DNA of 64,000 nucleotides, taken from the NCBI RefSeq assembly GCF_002895945.1, contig NZ_NPZB01000002.1, forward strand, positions 1 through 64,000, read 5' to 3'. Positions 1-8,228 of this stretch are shown here, piece after piece (positions within the stretch are counted from its first letter, which is position 1; each line of letters begins with the position of its first letter). The notes under the pieces are model-generated. The model searched no databases and was not told the origin of the DNA. It saw only the letters and a program-made list of their open reading frames with translations. Position numbers and translations under genes: made by a program. The DNA comes from Solilutibacter silvestris. Its GTDB lineage: Bacteria > Pseudomonadota > Gammaproteobacteria > Xanthomonadales > Xanthomonadaceae.

Positions 1-2
1 AC

Positions 3-101
3 TACATCGAGATGTTCTACAACCCGATCAGACGACATGGTTCCGCTGGCGACCTGTCACCTGTAGAGTTCGAAAGGCGCTATGCGCAGAGCGGCAACTG
101 A
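3..101 (+). pseudogene. IS3-family transposase orfB, C-terminal end only
   Basis: The frame reads YIEMFYNPIRRHGSAGDLSP and ends QSGN-stop. This is the usual C-terminus of the IS3-family OrfB DDE transposase (the YN..R.H....SP.EFE segment). The rest lies beyond the left edge, so I cannot tell whether the whole gene is intact. The following bases (about 102-135) read like the terminal inverted repeat of such an element. Confidence 0.75.
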
Positions 102-161
102 GTGTCTATGAAACTCTGGGCGGTCCAAAGTTCTTTATCCTTAACAGGCAAGGAGAACTCC

Positions 162-425
162 ATGAAGAAGCGTTTCACCGACGAGCAAATCATCTGATCC
201 TGCGCGAAGCCGAGACAGGCGCGCTGACGATCAAGGCGCCGTGGAAGAAGCACAACACCACCGATCAGACGTTTTTTCGCTGGCGCAACAAGTTCGGCGG
301 TCGGGATGTGCCGGATGGCCGCCGGCTGATAGATCTGGAATCGGAGAACAGTCGCCTAAGCGGCTGGTGGCCGAACAGATGCTGGTGATCGACGGAATGA
401 AGGATATCGTCCGAAAAAAGACAAC
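162..425 (+). pseudogene. IS3-family transposase orfA, decayed
   Basis: The ATG at 162 follows a good AGGAG site and starts MKKRFTDEQII, the typical start of an IS3-family OrfA helix-turn-helix protein, but a stop comes at once. The reading continues in another frame (ILREAETGALTIKA...FFRWRNKFGG) and a third (LVAEQMLVIDGMKDIVRKK, the end of OrfA). At least two frameshifts and one stop are present, and no orfB follows. It is a remnant from a second IS3 copy beside the one at the window edge. Confidence 0.75.
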
Positions 426-1180
426 TCCGCCGGAACTCCACCGCCGCTTCAAAAAACTCATCGAGCTCGGTTATTTCACTGAAGGGGACAGCACCTGTCC
501 CAGCGTGGTTAGATTCGTTTCTATGTGGTGGTCGATATGCGGGAACAACAGCAGTAGGTAACCATTGTCAATTTTTTCGCTCTGCGAGCGGTGCTGGGCC
601 CATTTCAATCGTCAGAGCCGTTGTTCCATCTACTGTGAGAATCAAAACGCACTGACCGTCGATTTTCAGTGACGACGACCGTGCCGGGGTAGCTAAGTAT
701 CCGACCGACATGTTAGTTGGTCTGCTCGAATGTAAAGACGCCTCGCACCTTGATGCCTTCTTGTCCTCCGGGCCAGGACCTCGTCGTATCTCGGCCACAT
801 GGGGGCTCGTTTGCCCAAGCATTGAATTCGGAAGAGGCCATCACTGAATTCAAGCGTGTCAAACGAGACGTGACCTTGATGGACGCGCGTATCTTCCGGG
901 AATTAGCGGCACGGGAATGCTCATGGAATTGAGCATGTAAGCGGCGGTGCTTGGGTGGGTTGTAGATAGCGTTGGCGTAATGAAGAGCGCCGCCGCCAAT
1001 TCGTCAGGCCTCCGGCTAGAAAGGTGTGGCTCACCGGGCATGTTGCGGTTTCGCCTCATTCAAGACACCAGCGCCCAGACAGTTCGCCGCGGTCAGTGAC
1101 GGTCTGCCCCGCTGCAGCGGCGCGCTGCCTGAGATTCAGATATGCCTATGTGTCTTGTCGTAGCCTTAGGCAGGAACGCA
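426..1180. other. Gene-poor spacer, no recognisable gene
   Basis: About 750 bases between the IS3 remnant and the six-gene operon. Open frames exist on both strands but none has recognisable protein motifs or a convincing ribosome site. A short hairpin, GGGACAG-CAC-CTGTCCC, lies at 485-501 without a following T-run. I see nothing else I can support. Confidence 0.4.
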
Positions 1181-1217
1181 GTACAAGGTACTATCTAAGT
1201 ACATTAAAACGCAGTAC
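1181..1217 (+). promoter_or_regulatory. Cluster of four GTAC half-sites, probable RHH operator
   Basis: GTAC occurs four times in 37 bases (1181, 1188, 1199, 1214). The first two form the inverted repeat GTACAAGGTAC, and the last two are direct repeats of AGTACATT. The cluster ends 10 bases before the start codon of a ribbon-helix-helix gene. Such proteins usually bind tandem short palindromes and repress their own operons. The assignment is inference from position and repeat structure. Confidence 0.5.
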
Positions 1218-1226
1218 ATTTCTTTC

Positions 1227-1421
1227 ATGCCAAGGGGACGCCCCAAAACCAAGACCACGACCATGACGCTTCGGGTGAGCCCGGGGCTGAAGGCCGCTGC
1301 CGAACAGGCCGCGCATTTGGACCATCGCAGCCTCACGGGCCTGATCGAGGTCTTGATCCTCAACCACTGCAAGAACCAGGACATCCCTGTTAGCGACCCA
1401 ATGAAGGAGACCAGCACATGA
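1227..1421 (+). CDS. Small ribbon-helix-helix DNA-binding protein, likely operon regulator
   Basis: A 64-residue protein. After a basic N-terminus (PRGRPKTKTTTMTLRVSP) comes a beta-strand with the alternating TMTLRV pattern and then two helices (about 20-33 and 36-48), the layout of the MetJ/Arc/CopG fold. It probably binds the GTAC repeat cluster just upstream and represses the operon. Its stop overlaps the ATG of the NADAR gene by 4 bases, so the two are translationally coupled. In toxin-antitoxin modules such proteins are often antitoxins, and that reading stays open here. No strong Shine-Dalgarno site is seen before 1227. Confidence 0.65.
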   Translation: MPRGRPKTKTTTMTLRVSPGLKAAAEQAAHLDHRSLTGLIEVLILNHCKNQDIPVSDPMKETST

Positions 1422-1999
1422 CCCGAACTGCGGCATCGCAGAAGCCGAAGAAGGCCGCCAGCAAACAGGCTGAGATACTCTTCTATCGATCGAACGAAAA
1501 GCCCTACGGGGCCTTCAGCAATCTATTTCGGCGCTCGATGGTCTTTGAAGGGCGCGAATTCCCCACCGCCGAGCACGCCTACCAAGCCGGCAAGGCGAGG
1601 AAAGAGTCGGTGCGCGAATGGATTCTAAGCGCACCTACGCCCTCCTTGGTGGCGATGGCAGCACATGGTCTCTACACTTGGGATATCAATCCGAACTGGT
1701 CGAAAACAAAGTTCGGTAGGATGCGAGAGGTACTGAGGGCGAAATTCACCCAGCATGAGGATCTGAAGGCGCTGTTGCTTGCCACGGGCGATGCACGACT
1801 CGTGGAAGCTGGCCGCACGGACAATCTCGTCAATCGAACATGGGGCGAAGTCAATGGGAAAGGACAGAACATGCTTGGAGTTCTCTTGATGGAGGTGCGT
1901 GAAGAGCTCCGCAGCCATGCCAAGTTGCCGGTCAAAGCCACCAGCAAGAAGAGCAAACCCTCCACTCGCGCTCGCGATCCCCTGCGAGCGGTGGCCTAG
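1418..1999 (+). CDS. NADAR-domain N-glycosidase (YbiA-like)
   Basis: 193 residues, of which about 20-165 form a NADAR domain: FYRSNEKPYGAFSNLF at 22-37, the conserved E52-H53-A-Y55 of the AEHAYQAGKA motif, W88/W94, and the C-terminal NGKGQNMLGVLLMEVR block. The family hydrolyses N-glycosidic bonds of riboside compounds, and some members remove ADP-ribose from guanine in DNA as antidotes to DarT1 toxins. A basic tail follows (170-193). No DarT-like gene is seen here. The start overlaps the upstream RHH gene, and the SIS-HAD gene starts 8 bases downstream. Substrate unknown. A role in nucleotide or ADP-ribose turnover within the operon is inferred. Confidence 0.85.
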   Translation: MTRTAASQKPKKAASKQAEILFYRSNEKPYGAFSNLFRRSMVFEGREFPTAEHAYQAGKARKESVREWILSAPTPSLVAMAAHGLYTWDINPNWSKTKFGRMREVLRAKFTQHEDLKALLLATGDARLVEAGRTDNLVNRTWGEVNGKGQNMLGVLLMEVREELRSHAKLPVKATSKKSKPSTRARDPLRAVA

Positions 2000-2007
2000 T
2001 CACATAG

Positions 2008-3960
2008 ATGCGGATTAGTCGTTACCAGACTGAGTTGGACCAGCTTTCGGCCACCTACTCCGCGGCCATGGGGGCAGACGTATCGCGCCTGAAGGAAGCC
2101 ATCGCGGGGGCGAGTGAGTCGAGCATCATCGGTGTGGGCTCTGGCGGCTCCTTTACGGTCGCATCGCTCCTGTGCAATTTGCACGAGACCTACACCGGCC
2201 GCGTGTCTCGCCCTTCGACACCGCTGGAGATCATCTGCAACCCGACGCTTGCCTCGTCAAGCCCCGTGTTCCTGATCTCGGCCGAGGGCAAGAACCCCGA
2301 TATTACCGAAGCGCTAGAGCGCGCAAGGCATCACAGCGCCCGACAGGTTCACGTCTTGACCAACCGGAATGTGAGCCCATTGATGGATGGGGTGTCGCAA
2401 CTGTTCGACGTCAGCGCACACACCTTTGAGCTGCAAGAGAAGGACGGTTATCTCGCCACTAACAGTCTCTTGCTCGATGCGGTGCTGGTGGCGCGTGCCT
2501 ACAACGAGCTTGATGGCAGCGCAGATGCACTGCCAGCGACCATGGACGAGCTTCGATTGGGTAGCCAAACCATTTCACAATGGATCCAATCGGCAGCCAG
2601 CTTCGTAGACGCGGCCACACAGCGCGGCGCGATCGTGGTGACCTATTCGCCGTTGCTGCACCCCATCGCCGCTGATCTGGAGTCGAAACTTTCCGAGGGC
2701 GCGCTGCTCCACTGCCAGTTGGCTGATCTGCGTTCCTTTGCTCATGGACGGCATCTCTGGTTGGCCGAACGTCCCGGAGACATTGCGATCTTGGCCTTGA
2801 TAGAGCCGTCCTTGGGCGGGCTCTGGAACAAGATGAGCGCGCTGTTTCCCAAAGAGGTACCGATGTACGCCATGCCCCTGCAGGGCGCGTCGCCACGCGA
2901 CCTGATCGCAGGGCTCATTGGTCAGATGCATCTGGTGCAGGCCATTGCAGGCAAGCTGGGCAAGGATCCGGGTCGACCGGAGGTGCCCCAATTTGGCCGT
3001 GAAATTTACTACATAGACTTGCCCGAGGTTATCCCGCCTCCCCGCGAGCGAGTTTCCGCGGCAGAGCAATCCAAATATGACGCGCTCGGTGCGCGATGGC
3101 CTTCGCAACGGCGGCGTAGCGGGATGGCGCGCGCTCGCGATGCGTTCATTGGCTCCCTTGCACAGCAGGATTTCCGCGCGGTAGTCTTCGACTACGACGG
3201 CACCTTGACTGCTTCGCAGCGCAAGACTGCCCCCCCCTCGGCACCTGTGGTCAACCACATCAAGCGCCTCGTGGAAGCAGGGGTCTTCGTCGGTATTGCC
3301 TCCGGTCGCGGGGACTCCATCCAAGAGGAACTGGCCAAGGTGCTTTCGATCCAGATATTGGAGAAGCTGTATTTAGGACTCTACAACGGTGGTTGGATCG
3401 GTACGGCGGCGACGGCCATGAGTGTGCCAACCGGCACAGTGGAATTCCTTAGTCACGTTACCCGTATTGCCCGGAAACTGAAGTCCCTCGGTGTGCCGAT
3501 CGAGCGCATCAAACCCACCCATCCGTATCAGGTCAGCATTCGCTTCAGGGACGGACTGCCTACGGACCAAATGTGGTTCGTAGTTGCCGATGCCTTGCGC
3601 CAAGCGGGCCTAACGACTGGCACGCTCTTTCGCAGCAAGCATTCAGTCGACGTACTGGCACCCGGGGTGAGCAAATCAGGGCTCATTGCGCACATCATCC
3701 AGCAGGAAAAGATCGATCCTCATCAGATTCTTACGGTGGGTGACCAGGGGGCTTGGCCTGGTAACGATGTTTCTCTGCTTGAACACCGCTTCTCGCTGAG
3801 CGTGGACATGCCGTCCCGCAGATTGGATCGGGGATGGAAGCTCGCTCCAGGCCACAAGCGCGACGTCGATGCAACGATTTGGTACCTAGACCGATTCCAG
3901 ACGGGTGATAAGGGATGGTTCAAGGTCTGGCTTTCCCACGAACCAGCAACCGATGAGTAG
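2008..3960 (+). CDS. SIS (phosphosugar-binding) - HAD phosphatase fusion protein
   Basis: 650 residues in two parts. Residues about 1-340 resemble a double SIS sugar-isomerase domain: VGSGGSFTVASLL near 43-55, and a second half with the ESKLSEGALLHC...FAHGRH pattern (about 225-250) typical of phosphosugar isomerases. Residues about 388-620 are a Cof-type HAD hydrolase: nucleophile D395 and acid D397 in VVFDYDGT, IASGRG after it, a lysine in the GVSKSGLI stretch, and D579/D587 in GDQGAWPGND. All HAD catalytic residues are present. The expected activity is handling of a phosphorylated sugar or nucleotide-sugar, with dephosphorylation in the same chain. The neighbours (NADAR, PRTase) point to ribose-phosphate chemistry. 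The exact substrate cannot be read from sequence. Confidence 0.75.
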   Translation: MRISRYQTELDQLSATYSAAMGADVSRLKEAIAGASESSIIGVGSGGSFTVASLLCNLHETYTGRVSRPSTPLEIICNPTLASSSPVFLISAEGKNPDITEALERARHHSARQVHVLTNRNVSPLMDGVSQLFDVSAHTFELQEKDGYLATNSLLLDAVLVARAYNELDGSADALPATMDELRLGSQTISQWIQSAASFVDAATQRGAIVVTYSPLLHPIAADLESKLSEGALLHCQLADLRSFAHGRHLWLAERPGDIAILALIEPSLGGLWNKMSALFPKEVPMYAMPLQGASPRDLIAGLIGQMHLVQAIAGKLGKDPGRPEVPQFGREIYYIDLPEVIPPPRERVSAAEQSKYDALGARWPSQRRRSGMARARDAFIGSLAQQDFRAVVFDYDGTLTASQRKTAPPSAPVVNHIKRLVEAGVFVGIASGRGDSIQEELAKVLSIQILEKLYLGLYNGGWIGTAATAMSVPTGTVEFLSHVTRIARKLKSLGVPIERIKPTHPYQVSIRFRDGLPTDQMWFVVADALRQAGLTTGTLFRSKHSVDVLAPGVSKSGLIAHIIQQEKIDPHQILTVGDQGAWPGNDVSLLEHRFSLSVDMPSRRLDRGWKLAPGHKRDVDATIWYLDRFQTGDKGWFKVWLSHEPATDE

Positions 3961-3962
3961 CC

Positions 3963-5066
3963 ATGCAGGATCTCAATGCAGCAGAGCTGTTGGCACGGGT
4001 AATGGGATGGCAGGATCAAGAGCCCGTCCGAGATCATGTGCCTGAACTGCAGTTGCTCGCTTTTTTCAAGTACGACCAGTACCAGCGGTTCGGGCCAGGT
4101 CGCCGGTTCATCGAAAGTTTAGCGCTATGGCTCAATCGCCTTGATGTAGAGGACCGGCAGGCGGCGCTTACATTGGTAAAGGACAAGCTCGTCTTCTTCT
4201 CGGACCGAGAAATATCCCACTTGGTCGACATGGTCTACCCAGATATCATCGTCCAGGAGCGCCTGCGACTGGTTGCCGAAGAGCACGATATACCGACTCA
4301 CGAGGTCGGCAGGCTGAGCGGGCACCGGCGGTTCAAGGAGCTGAGACTGAAATCCCTCTACTTGGGGTTGAGCGATGGCGCTCGCACCAACGAATTGCGC
4401 CGTGCCAGCAACCATCAAATCAGCAACGAGCAGATCTGGCAGGCGTACGAACTAGGCGAGCAGAAGTCTGCCTCCATGCGCAAGGATCTCAAGACTGAAC
4501 TTGGGAAAGCCGGCTTTGAGGAGGCGCAGCCACATTTTAATCTCATCTGGCTGCTCGACGATTTTTCGGGAAGCGGCAACACCTACATCCGCTACGACAG
4601 CGAGGAGAAGAGTTATGGTGGAAAGCTACAAAAGATATACGACCAGCTTCATCGGGGTGGGCTAATCGACCCTACCCACTATGAAGTGTTTCTGGTGTTG
4701 TACGTGGCCACACGGCAAGCCATTGATCACATCGAGTACTGGTGTGAACGCTTTACCTCCGAACGAGGATTCAAGCCGCTGCAGTTGCGTGTGCTCTGTC
4801 CCCTGGAACGTAATCTTGCCCTCACTCAAGCCCCGGCCGGGACGCTTTCCGCGCTACTGGCCAAGGAAAAGTACTTTGATCCGGAAGTCGATGATGAGCA
4901 CATGAAGGTGGGCGGCTCCGATGGCCGCATGGGCTTTGCCAATTGTGCGTTGCCGGTCGTGCTGTCCCACAACACCCCTAACAACTCGATCTACCTGCTC
5001 TGGGGACCTGAGCACTTAAAGTATTCGGGCTTATTCCCCCGCGTGGCAAGGCACAGAGATTTCTGA
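3963..5066 (+). CDS. Phosphoribosyltransferase-like protein (PRTase-CE type)
   Basis: 367 residues. The clearest motif is LLDDFSGSGNT (D199-D200 to T207), which matches the PRPP-binding loop of type I phosphoribosyltransferases (two acidic residues, then a glycine-rich turn ending in T). The segment after it (VFLVLYVATRQAIDHIE, about 238-255) fits the next strand and helix. Residues 1-190 are helical with no known motif. I recall a conflict-system class, PRTase-CE, with this arrangement, but cannot check the match. It starts 2 bases after the SIS-HAD stop, and its stop overlaps the next ATG by one base. It may transfer or release ribose-phosphate from a base, or act as a sensor. Confidence 0.65.
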   Translation: MQDLNAAELLARVMGWQDQEPVRDHVPELQLLAFFKYDQYQRFGPGRRFIESLALWLNRLDVEDRQAALTLVKDKLVFFSDREISHLVDMVYPDIIVQERLRLVAEEHDIPTHEVGRLSGHRRFKELRLKSLYLGLSDGARTNELRRASNHQISNEQIWQAYELGEQKSASMRKDLKTELGKAGFEEAQPHFNLIWLLDDFSGSGNTYIRYDSEEKSYGGKLQKIYDQLHRGGLIDPTHYEVFLVLYVATRQAIDHIEYWCERFTSERGFKPLQLRVLCPLERNLALTQAPAGTLSALLAKEKYFDPEVDDEHMKVGGSDGRMGFANCALPVVLSHNTPNNSIYLLWGPEHLKYSGLFPRVARHRDF

Positions 5067-6973
5067 TGGCATACAACGTAAATCCCTTCTTGGAGCGCCG
5101 GTCGGAGCGGACGACCTCGGATCAGGAATTTGCGCTGGTCTTCTCACCAAAGATTCTCGAGAAGCTTTCAGGTGAAGCCTTCAAGGGCGGGCTGCATGTT
5201 TTCCGTAGCGCACCCGGCGGTGGCAAGACCACGATTCTTCGCGCGTTTACTCCCAGCGTTCTTCGCAGCTTCTGGCGTGGTAAGGGTGCCAATGAATTGA
5301 AGGAATCCTTCCCCCTATTTGTCGAGAAAGGCGTTCTCGACGATCTGGAAGGTCCTCAACTGCTTGGGGTGCTCATCTCTTGTGCGTCTGGGTATGCGGA
5401 TCTTCCCCCTGGCGCAGCCATTGACGAAGGCCCGTTCCGTGCTCTGCTGGATTGCCGCGTGGTACTGCGTACCATTCGGAGTCTGGGTGCGTTTCTCGGA
5501 TTGGGAGTCGAAGAGTCGTTAGAGGCCATCCAGCTTGAGTACGACGATGGTGCTCAGGATCTTCAAGGCATTCCAAAACTCACTTCAGCTAGCGCATTAG
5601 CAAAGTGGGCCGAGACGCAGGAAAAACGCATTTACGCCGAGCTGGATGCGTTCTCCGGACGAAACCCGCAAGCGTTACCTTCGAGCAGCCGCTTCGAAAG
5701 CGTGCTCTGGCTTCAGTCAGTCAAGTTCCTTCGTGATGGCGTGGCGGTGGGTGGTAATCGTCTATTAATGATCGATGACCTACACCGACTTCGCCGCAAA
5801 CAGCGCGAGTTGCTGATCGACGAGTTGACCGTTCAACGCCCGCAGATCCCCGTTTGGCTCGCCATGCGAACGGTAGTGCTTGAAGAGTCGCTTCTTTCGC
5901 AAGGCGCGCGAACAGGCAGGGACATCCAGGAGTACTCGCTTGAAGAGCTGTGGGGAGGATTGAAGGGCGGTCATCAGTTCATACCCTTTGCGCTGAATGT
6001 TTTGGACCGGCGGATGAATCGCCAAGTGGCGGTGACCGGCAACTTCTCGCAACGCCTGAGAGAGCAACTCGAACCCGAAGAAATCCGGAAATTCATCCAG
6101 CCTGGAATCGATACCTTCCGAGCCGCAACCCAGCCGTATGAGAAGACTGAGCGCTACAGCGAGTGGATCGCTCGGGCGGAGAAGAAGTCTGCGGACCAGA
6201 CAGTTGACACGTTGCTGGAGCTGTTCGTCACGCGGATTCTCATGGCCCGCGATGCCGGCAAGAAGCAAATGAGCTTCGATCTGGTCCTGCCAGCAGAGGA
6301 GATTGACGACAAGGACAGCTCAGCCTTGCGTGGAGCGGCCGAAATCCAATGCCATGAAGAGCTTGGGCTACCGTATTACTACGGCCTTGAGCGCCTGTGC
6401 ACCATGGCGACCTGTAACGTTGAGGAGCTGCTATCGATGGCAGCCGCTCTCTACGATGGCATCGTTGCCAGCCAAGTTCTGAGAAAGCGTAGCCCGGAAC
6501 TATCTCCTGTCGATCAGGAGAAGATTCTTAGCGATGCCGCGGCGCGGCGTCTCAAATTCGTTCCCAAGCACCATATGGAGGGAACACGAGCTCAGAAGCT
6601 CATTACCTCTATCGGCGGTTACTGCCGCGAACGGACCTTCCTGCCCAACGCCCCCTATGCGCCGGGTGTGACCGGTGTGAGGTTGTCGCAAACGGAGATG
6701 GAGAAGTTGCAGAGCAAGGTGCTGGGGGAACATGGTGGCCTGCTGAAGCGGGTCCTTTCCGAATGTGTGGCGGAAAACCTGCTCATTTTGCGTCTTAGCT
6801 CGGCAAGCACTGCGCGGGATGCAGGTTCCATCTTCTACCTCAACCGCACGCTGTGCGCCAACTTCGGCCTGCCCTTGCAAATGGGGGGATGGCAAGACGT
6901 GGCCTGCCTGGACTTGATTGACTGGATGCTGCGGGGCTGGAAACCGCGGCAGCGACTTGCGATGGGGAGCTAG
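5066..6973 (+). CDS. AAA+/ORC-CDC6-like P-loop ATPase
   Basis: 635 residues. Walker A is APGGGKTT at 49-56, directly after the strand LHVFRS. Walker B is LLMIDD at 233-238, followed by LHRL. The region 270-320 (PVWLAMRTVVLEES) fits the sensor strand of an AAA/STAND-like ATPase. The C-terminal half (about 370-635) is mostly helical and probably carries winged-helix or scaffold regions. N-terminal NPF...R residues resemble those of ORC-CDC6-type ATPases in bacterial conflict systems. It is the only energy-using protein in the operon and a likely regulator or assembly platform. It is joined by one overlapping base to the PRTase gene and by 2 bases to the next gene. Confidence 0.65.
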   Translation: MAYNVNPFLERRSERTTSDQEFALVFSPKILEKLSGEAFKGGLHVFRSAPGGGKTTILRAFTPSVLRSFWRGKGANELKESFPLFVEKGVLDDLEGPQLLGVLISCASGYADLPPGAAIDEGPFRALLDCRVVLRTIRSLGAFLGLGVEESLEAIQLEYDDGAQDLQGIPKLTSASALAKWAETQEKRIYAELDAFSGRNPQALPSSSRFESVLWLQSVKFLRDGVAVGGNRLLMIDDLHRLRRKQRELLIDELTVQRPQIPVWLAMRTVVLEESLLSQGARTGRDIQEYSLEELWGGLKGGHQFIPFALNVLDRRMNRQVAVTGNFSQRLREQLEPEEIRKFIQPGIDTFRAATQPYEKTERYSEWIARAEKKSADQTVDTLLELFVTRILMARDAGKKQMSFDLVLPAEEIDDKDSSALRGAAEIQCHEELGLPYYYGLERLCTMATCNVEELLSMAAALYDGIVASQVLRKRSPELSPVDQEKILSDAAARRLKFVPKHHMEGTRAQKLITSIGGYCRERTFLPNAPYAPGVTGVRLSQTEMEKLQSKVLGEHGGLLKRVLSECVAENLLILRLSSASTARDAGSIFYLNRTLCANFGLPLQMGGWQDVACLDLIDWMLRGWKPRQRLAMGS

Positions 6974-6975
6974 GG

Positions 6976-8151
6976 ATGCTGTGGGATCAATACGTTTTCC
7001 GGCGCGGGTCGGAGGCCAATGAACTCTGGGAGCACATGTTCGATAATCGCCCTGTGCGATTGCTGTACATAGGCGGAAGTGGCTTCGACGTCAGGGCGCA
7101 AGTCGTCATGCGTGAATGCATTGGTAGCATTCTCGAATCGAGCGCAACGGTCGAATCTGCCTGTCTGGCGCTGATCAACTTCTCCAACTACAGCCTGGAC
7201 GAAGACCTAGAACAGCTGACCGTAGAAAACGGCCAAAAGCTGACAGACATATTTTCGACGATAGGCAATGTCGAGCATGTTCGATTCGGAATTTCAGAAG
7301 AGGGAGAAGAATTAAGCTCCAGCAGCGCCCTGCGCGCAGGTAGGGATGCGATCCTGCAAATGGTGACCGATCAGACGGACATCATCCTTGATGCCAGCTC
7401 GCTGCCCAGGGTCATCTACCTAGCGCTTTTGACGAGCATTCTTCACCACTTAATCCCCGACAAGGAGGCGGAGAACGTCTTGGCCGCCGGCGGGGTCAAT
7501 TTTCAGGTGCTCGTGGCCGAAGACGCTGCCTTAGACGGGCAGATCATGGCGGAGGATCCTAGCAGTGAGATCGTCTGGGTGCCCGGCTTCTCCAGCGCCA
7601 TGCAAGCCGAAAGCGTCCAAGACTGGCCGTTGGTCTGGTTTCCGATTCTGGGCGAGCATCGGCTCAACCAATTGCAGCAGATTGTCAAAGGCAGCGACAT
7701 TCCGGGAGAGGCGGAAGTATGCCCAGTCGTGCCTCACCCTTCGCGTGATCCACGCCGGGCGGACCGCTTGCTAGTCGAGTACAAGGAGGTGCTCTTTGAG
7801 TCACGGCGCACCCCTACCAGCAATGTCCTTTACGTGCACGAAGCTCAGCCGTTCGAAGCGTATCGACAGTTGCTGGGAGCGATGAAGCGTTACCGCGAGA
7901 GCATGGCCATTCTGGGAGGCTGCCGGCTCGTGGTAACGCCGTTTGGTAGCAAGCTCATTACCCTCGGGGCCGGCTTGGCCTGCTTTGAGATGCGGCCACA
8001 GGACCTGGGTGCGCAGTACGGCGTAGCGATTCCCCATGCAGAACCCACGCGCTACGTCGTCCCTGCACAAGCCGTCAGTGCTTCCAAGCCAGACATTTGC
8101 AGCCTGCTCTTAACCGGCGCGGCTTATACCTCAGCAGAACCGGACTCTTAG
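6976..8151 (+). CDS. Protein of unknown family, last gene of the NADAR operon
   Basis: 391 residues; I do not recognise the family. The N-terminal strand-turn VRLLYIGGSGFDVRAQ (about 27-42) looks like a nucleotide-binding Rossmann start. Then TDIILDASSLPRVIYLALL (about 132-150) looks like another strand and helix with an Asp at the tip, and near the C-terminus comes LVVTPFGSKLITLGAGLACFE (about 314-334). The overall pattern of short strands ending in Gly/Ser/Asp resembles sensor folds such as CARF, but this is only an impression. It follows the ATPase gene by 2 bases and ends the operon. In conflict operons the last uncharacterised gene may be the effector or the sensor. Confidence 0.55.
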   Translation: MLWDQYVFRRGSEANELWEHMFDNRPVRLLYIGGSGFDVRAQVVMRECIGSILESSATVESACLALINFSNYSLDEDLEQLTVENGQKLTDIFSTIGNVEHVRFGISEEGEELSSSSALRAGRDAILQMVTDQTDIILDASSLPRVIYLALLTSILHHLIPDKEAENVLAAGGVNFQVLVAEDAALDGQIMAEDPSSEIVWVPGFSSAMQAESVQDWPLVWFPILGEHRLNQLQQIVKGSDIPGEAEVCPVVPHPSRDPRRADRLLVEYKEVLFESRRTPTSNVLYVHEAQPFEAYRQLLGAMKRYRESMAILGGCRLVVTPFGSKLITLGAGLACFEMRPQDLGAQYGVAIPHAEPTRYVVPAQAVSASKPDICSLLLTGAAYTSAEPDS

Positions 8152-8228
8152 ACTTATGCATGAGCAACATGCTGACTTGTTTCTTGATGCGTGTAACCGC
8201 CTGATCAGCTCAGGTCGTAATAAAGCTC

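Noticed and set aside
1227-1999. RHH and NADAR as a stand-alone type II toxin-antitoxin pair
   Set aside because: NADAR proteins are known as antidote-type hydrolases, not toxins, and four more genes follow without a gap; a larger system fits better. Not excluded.
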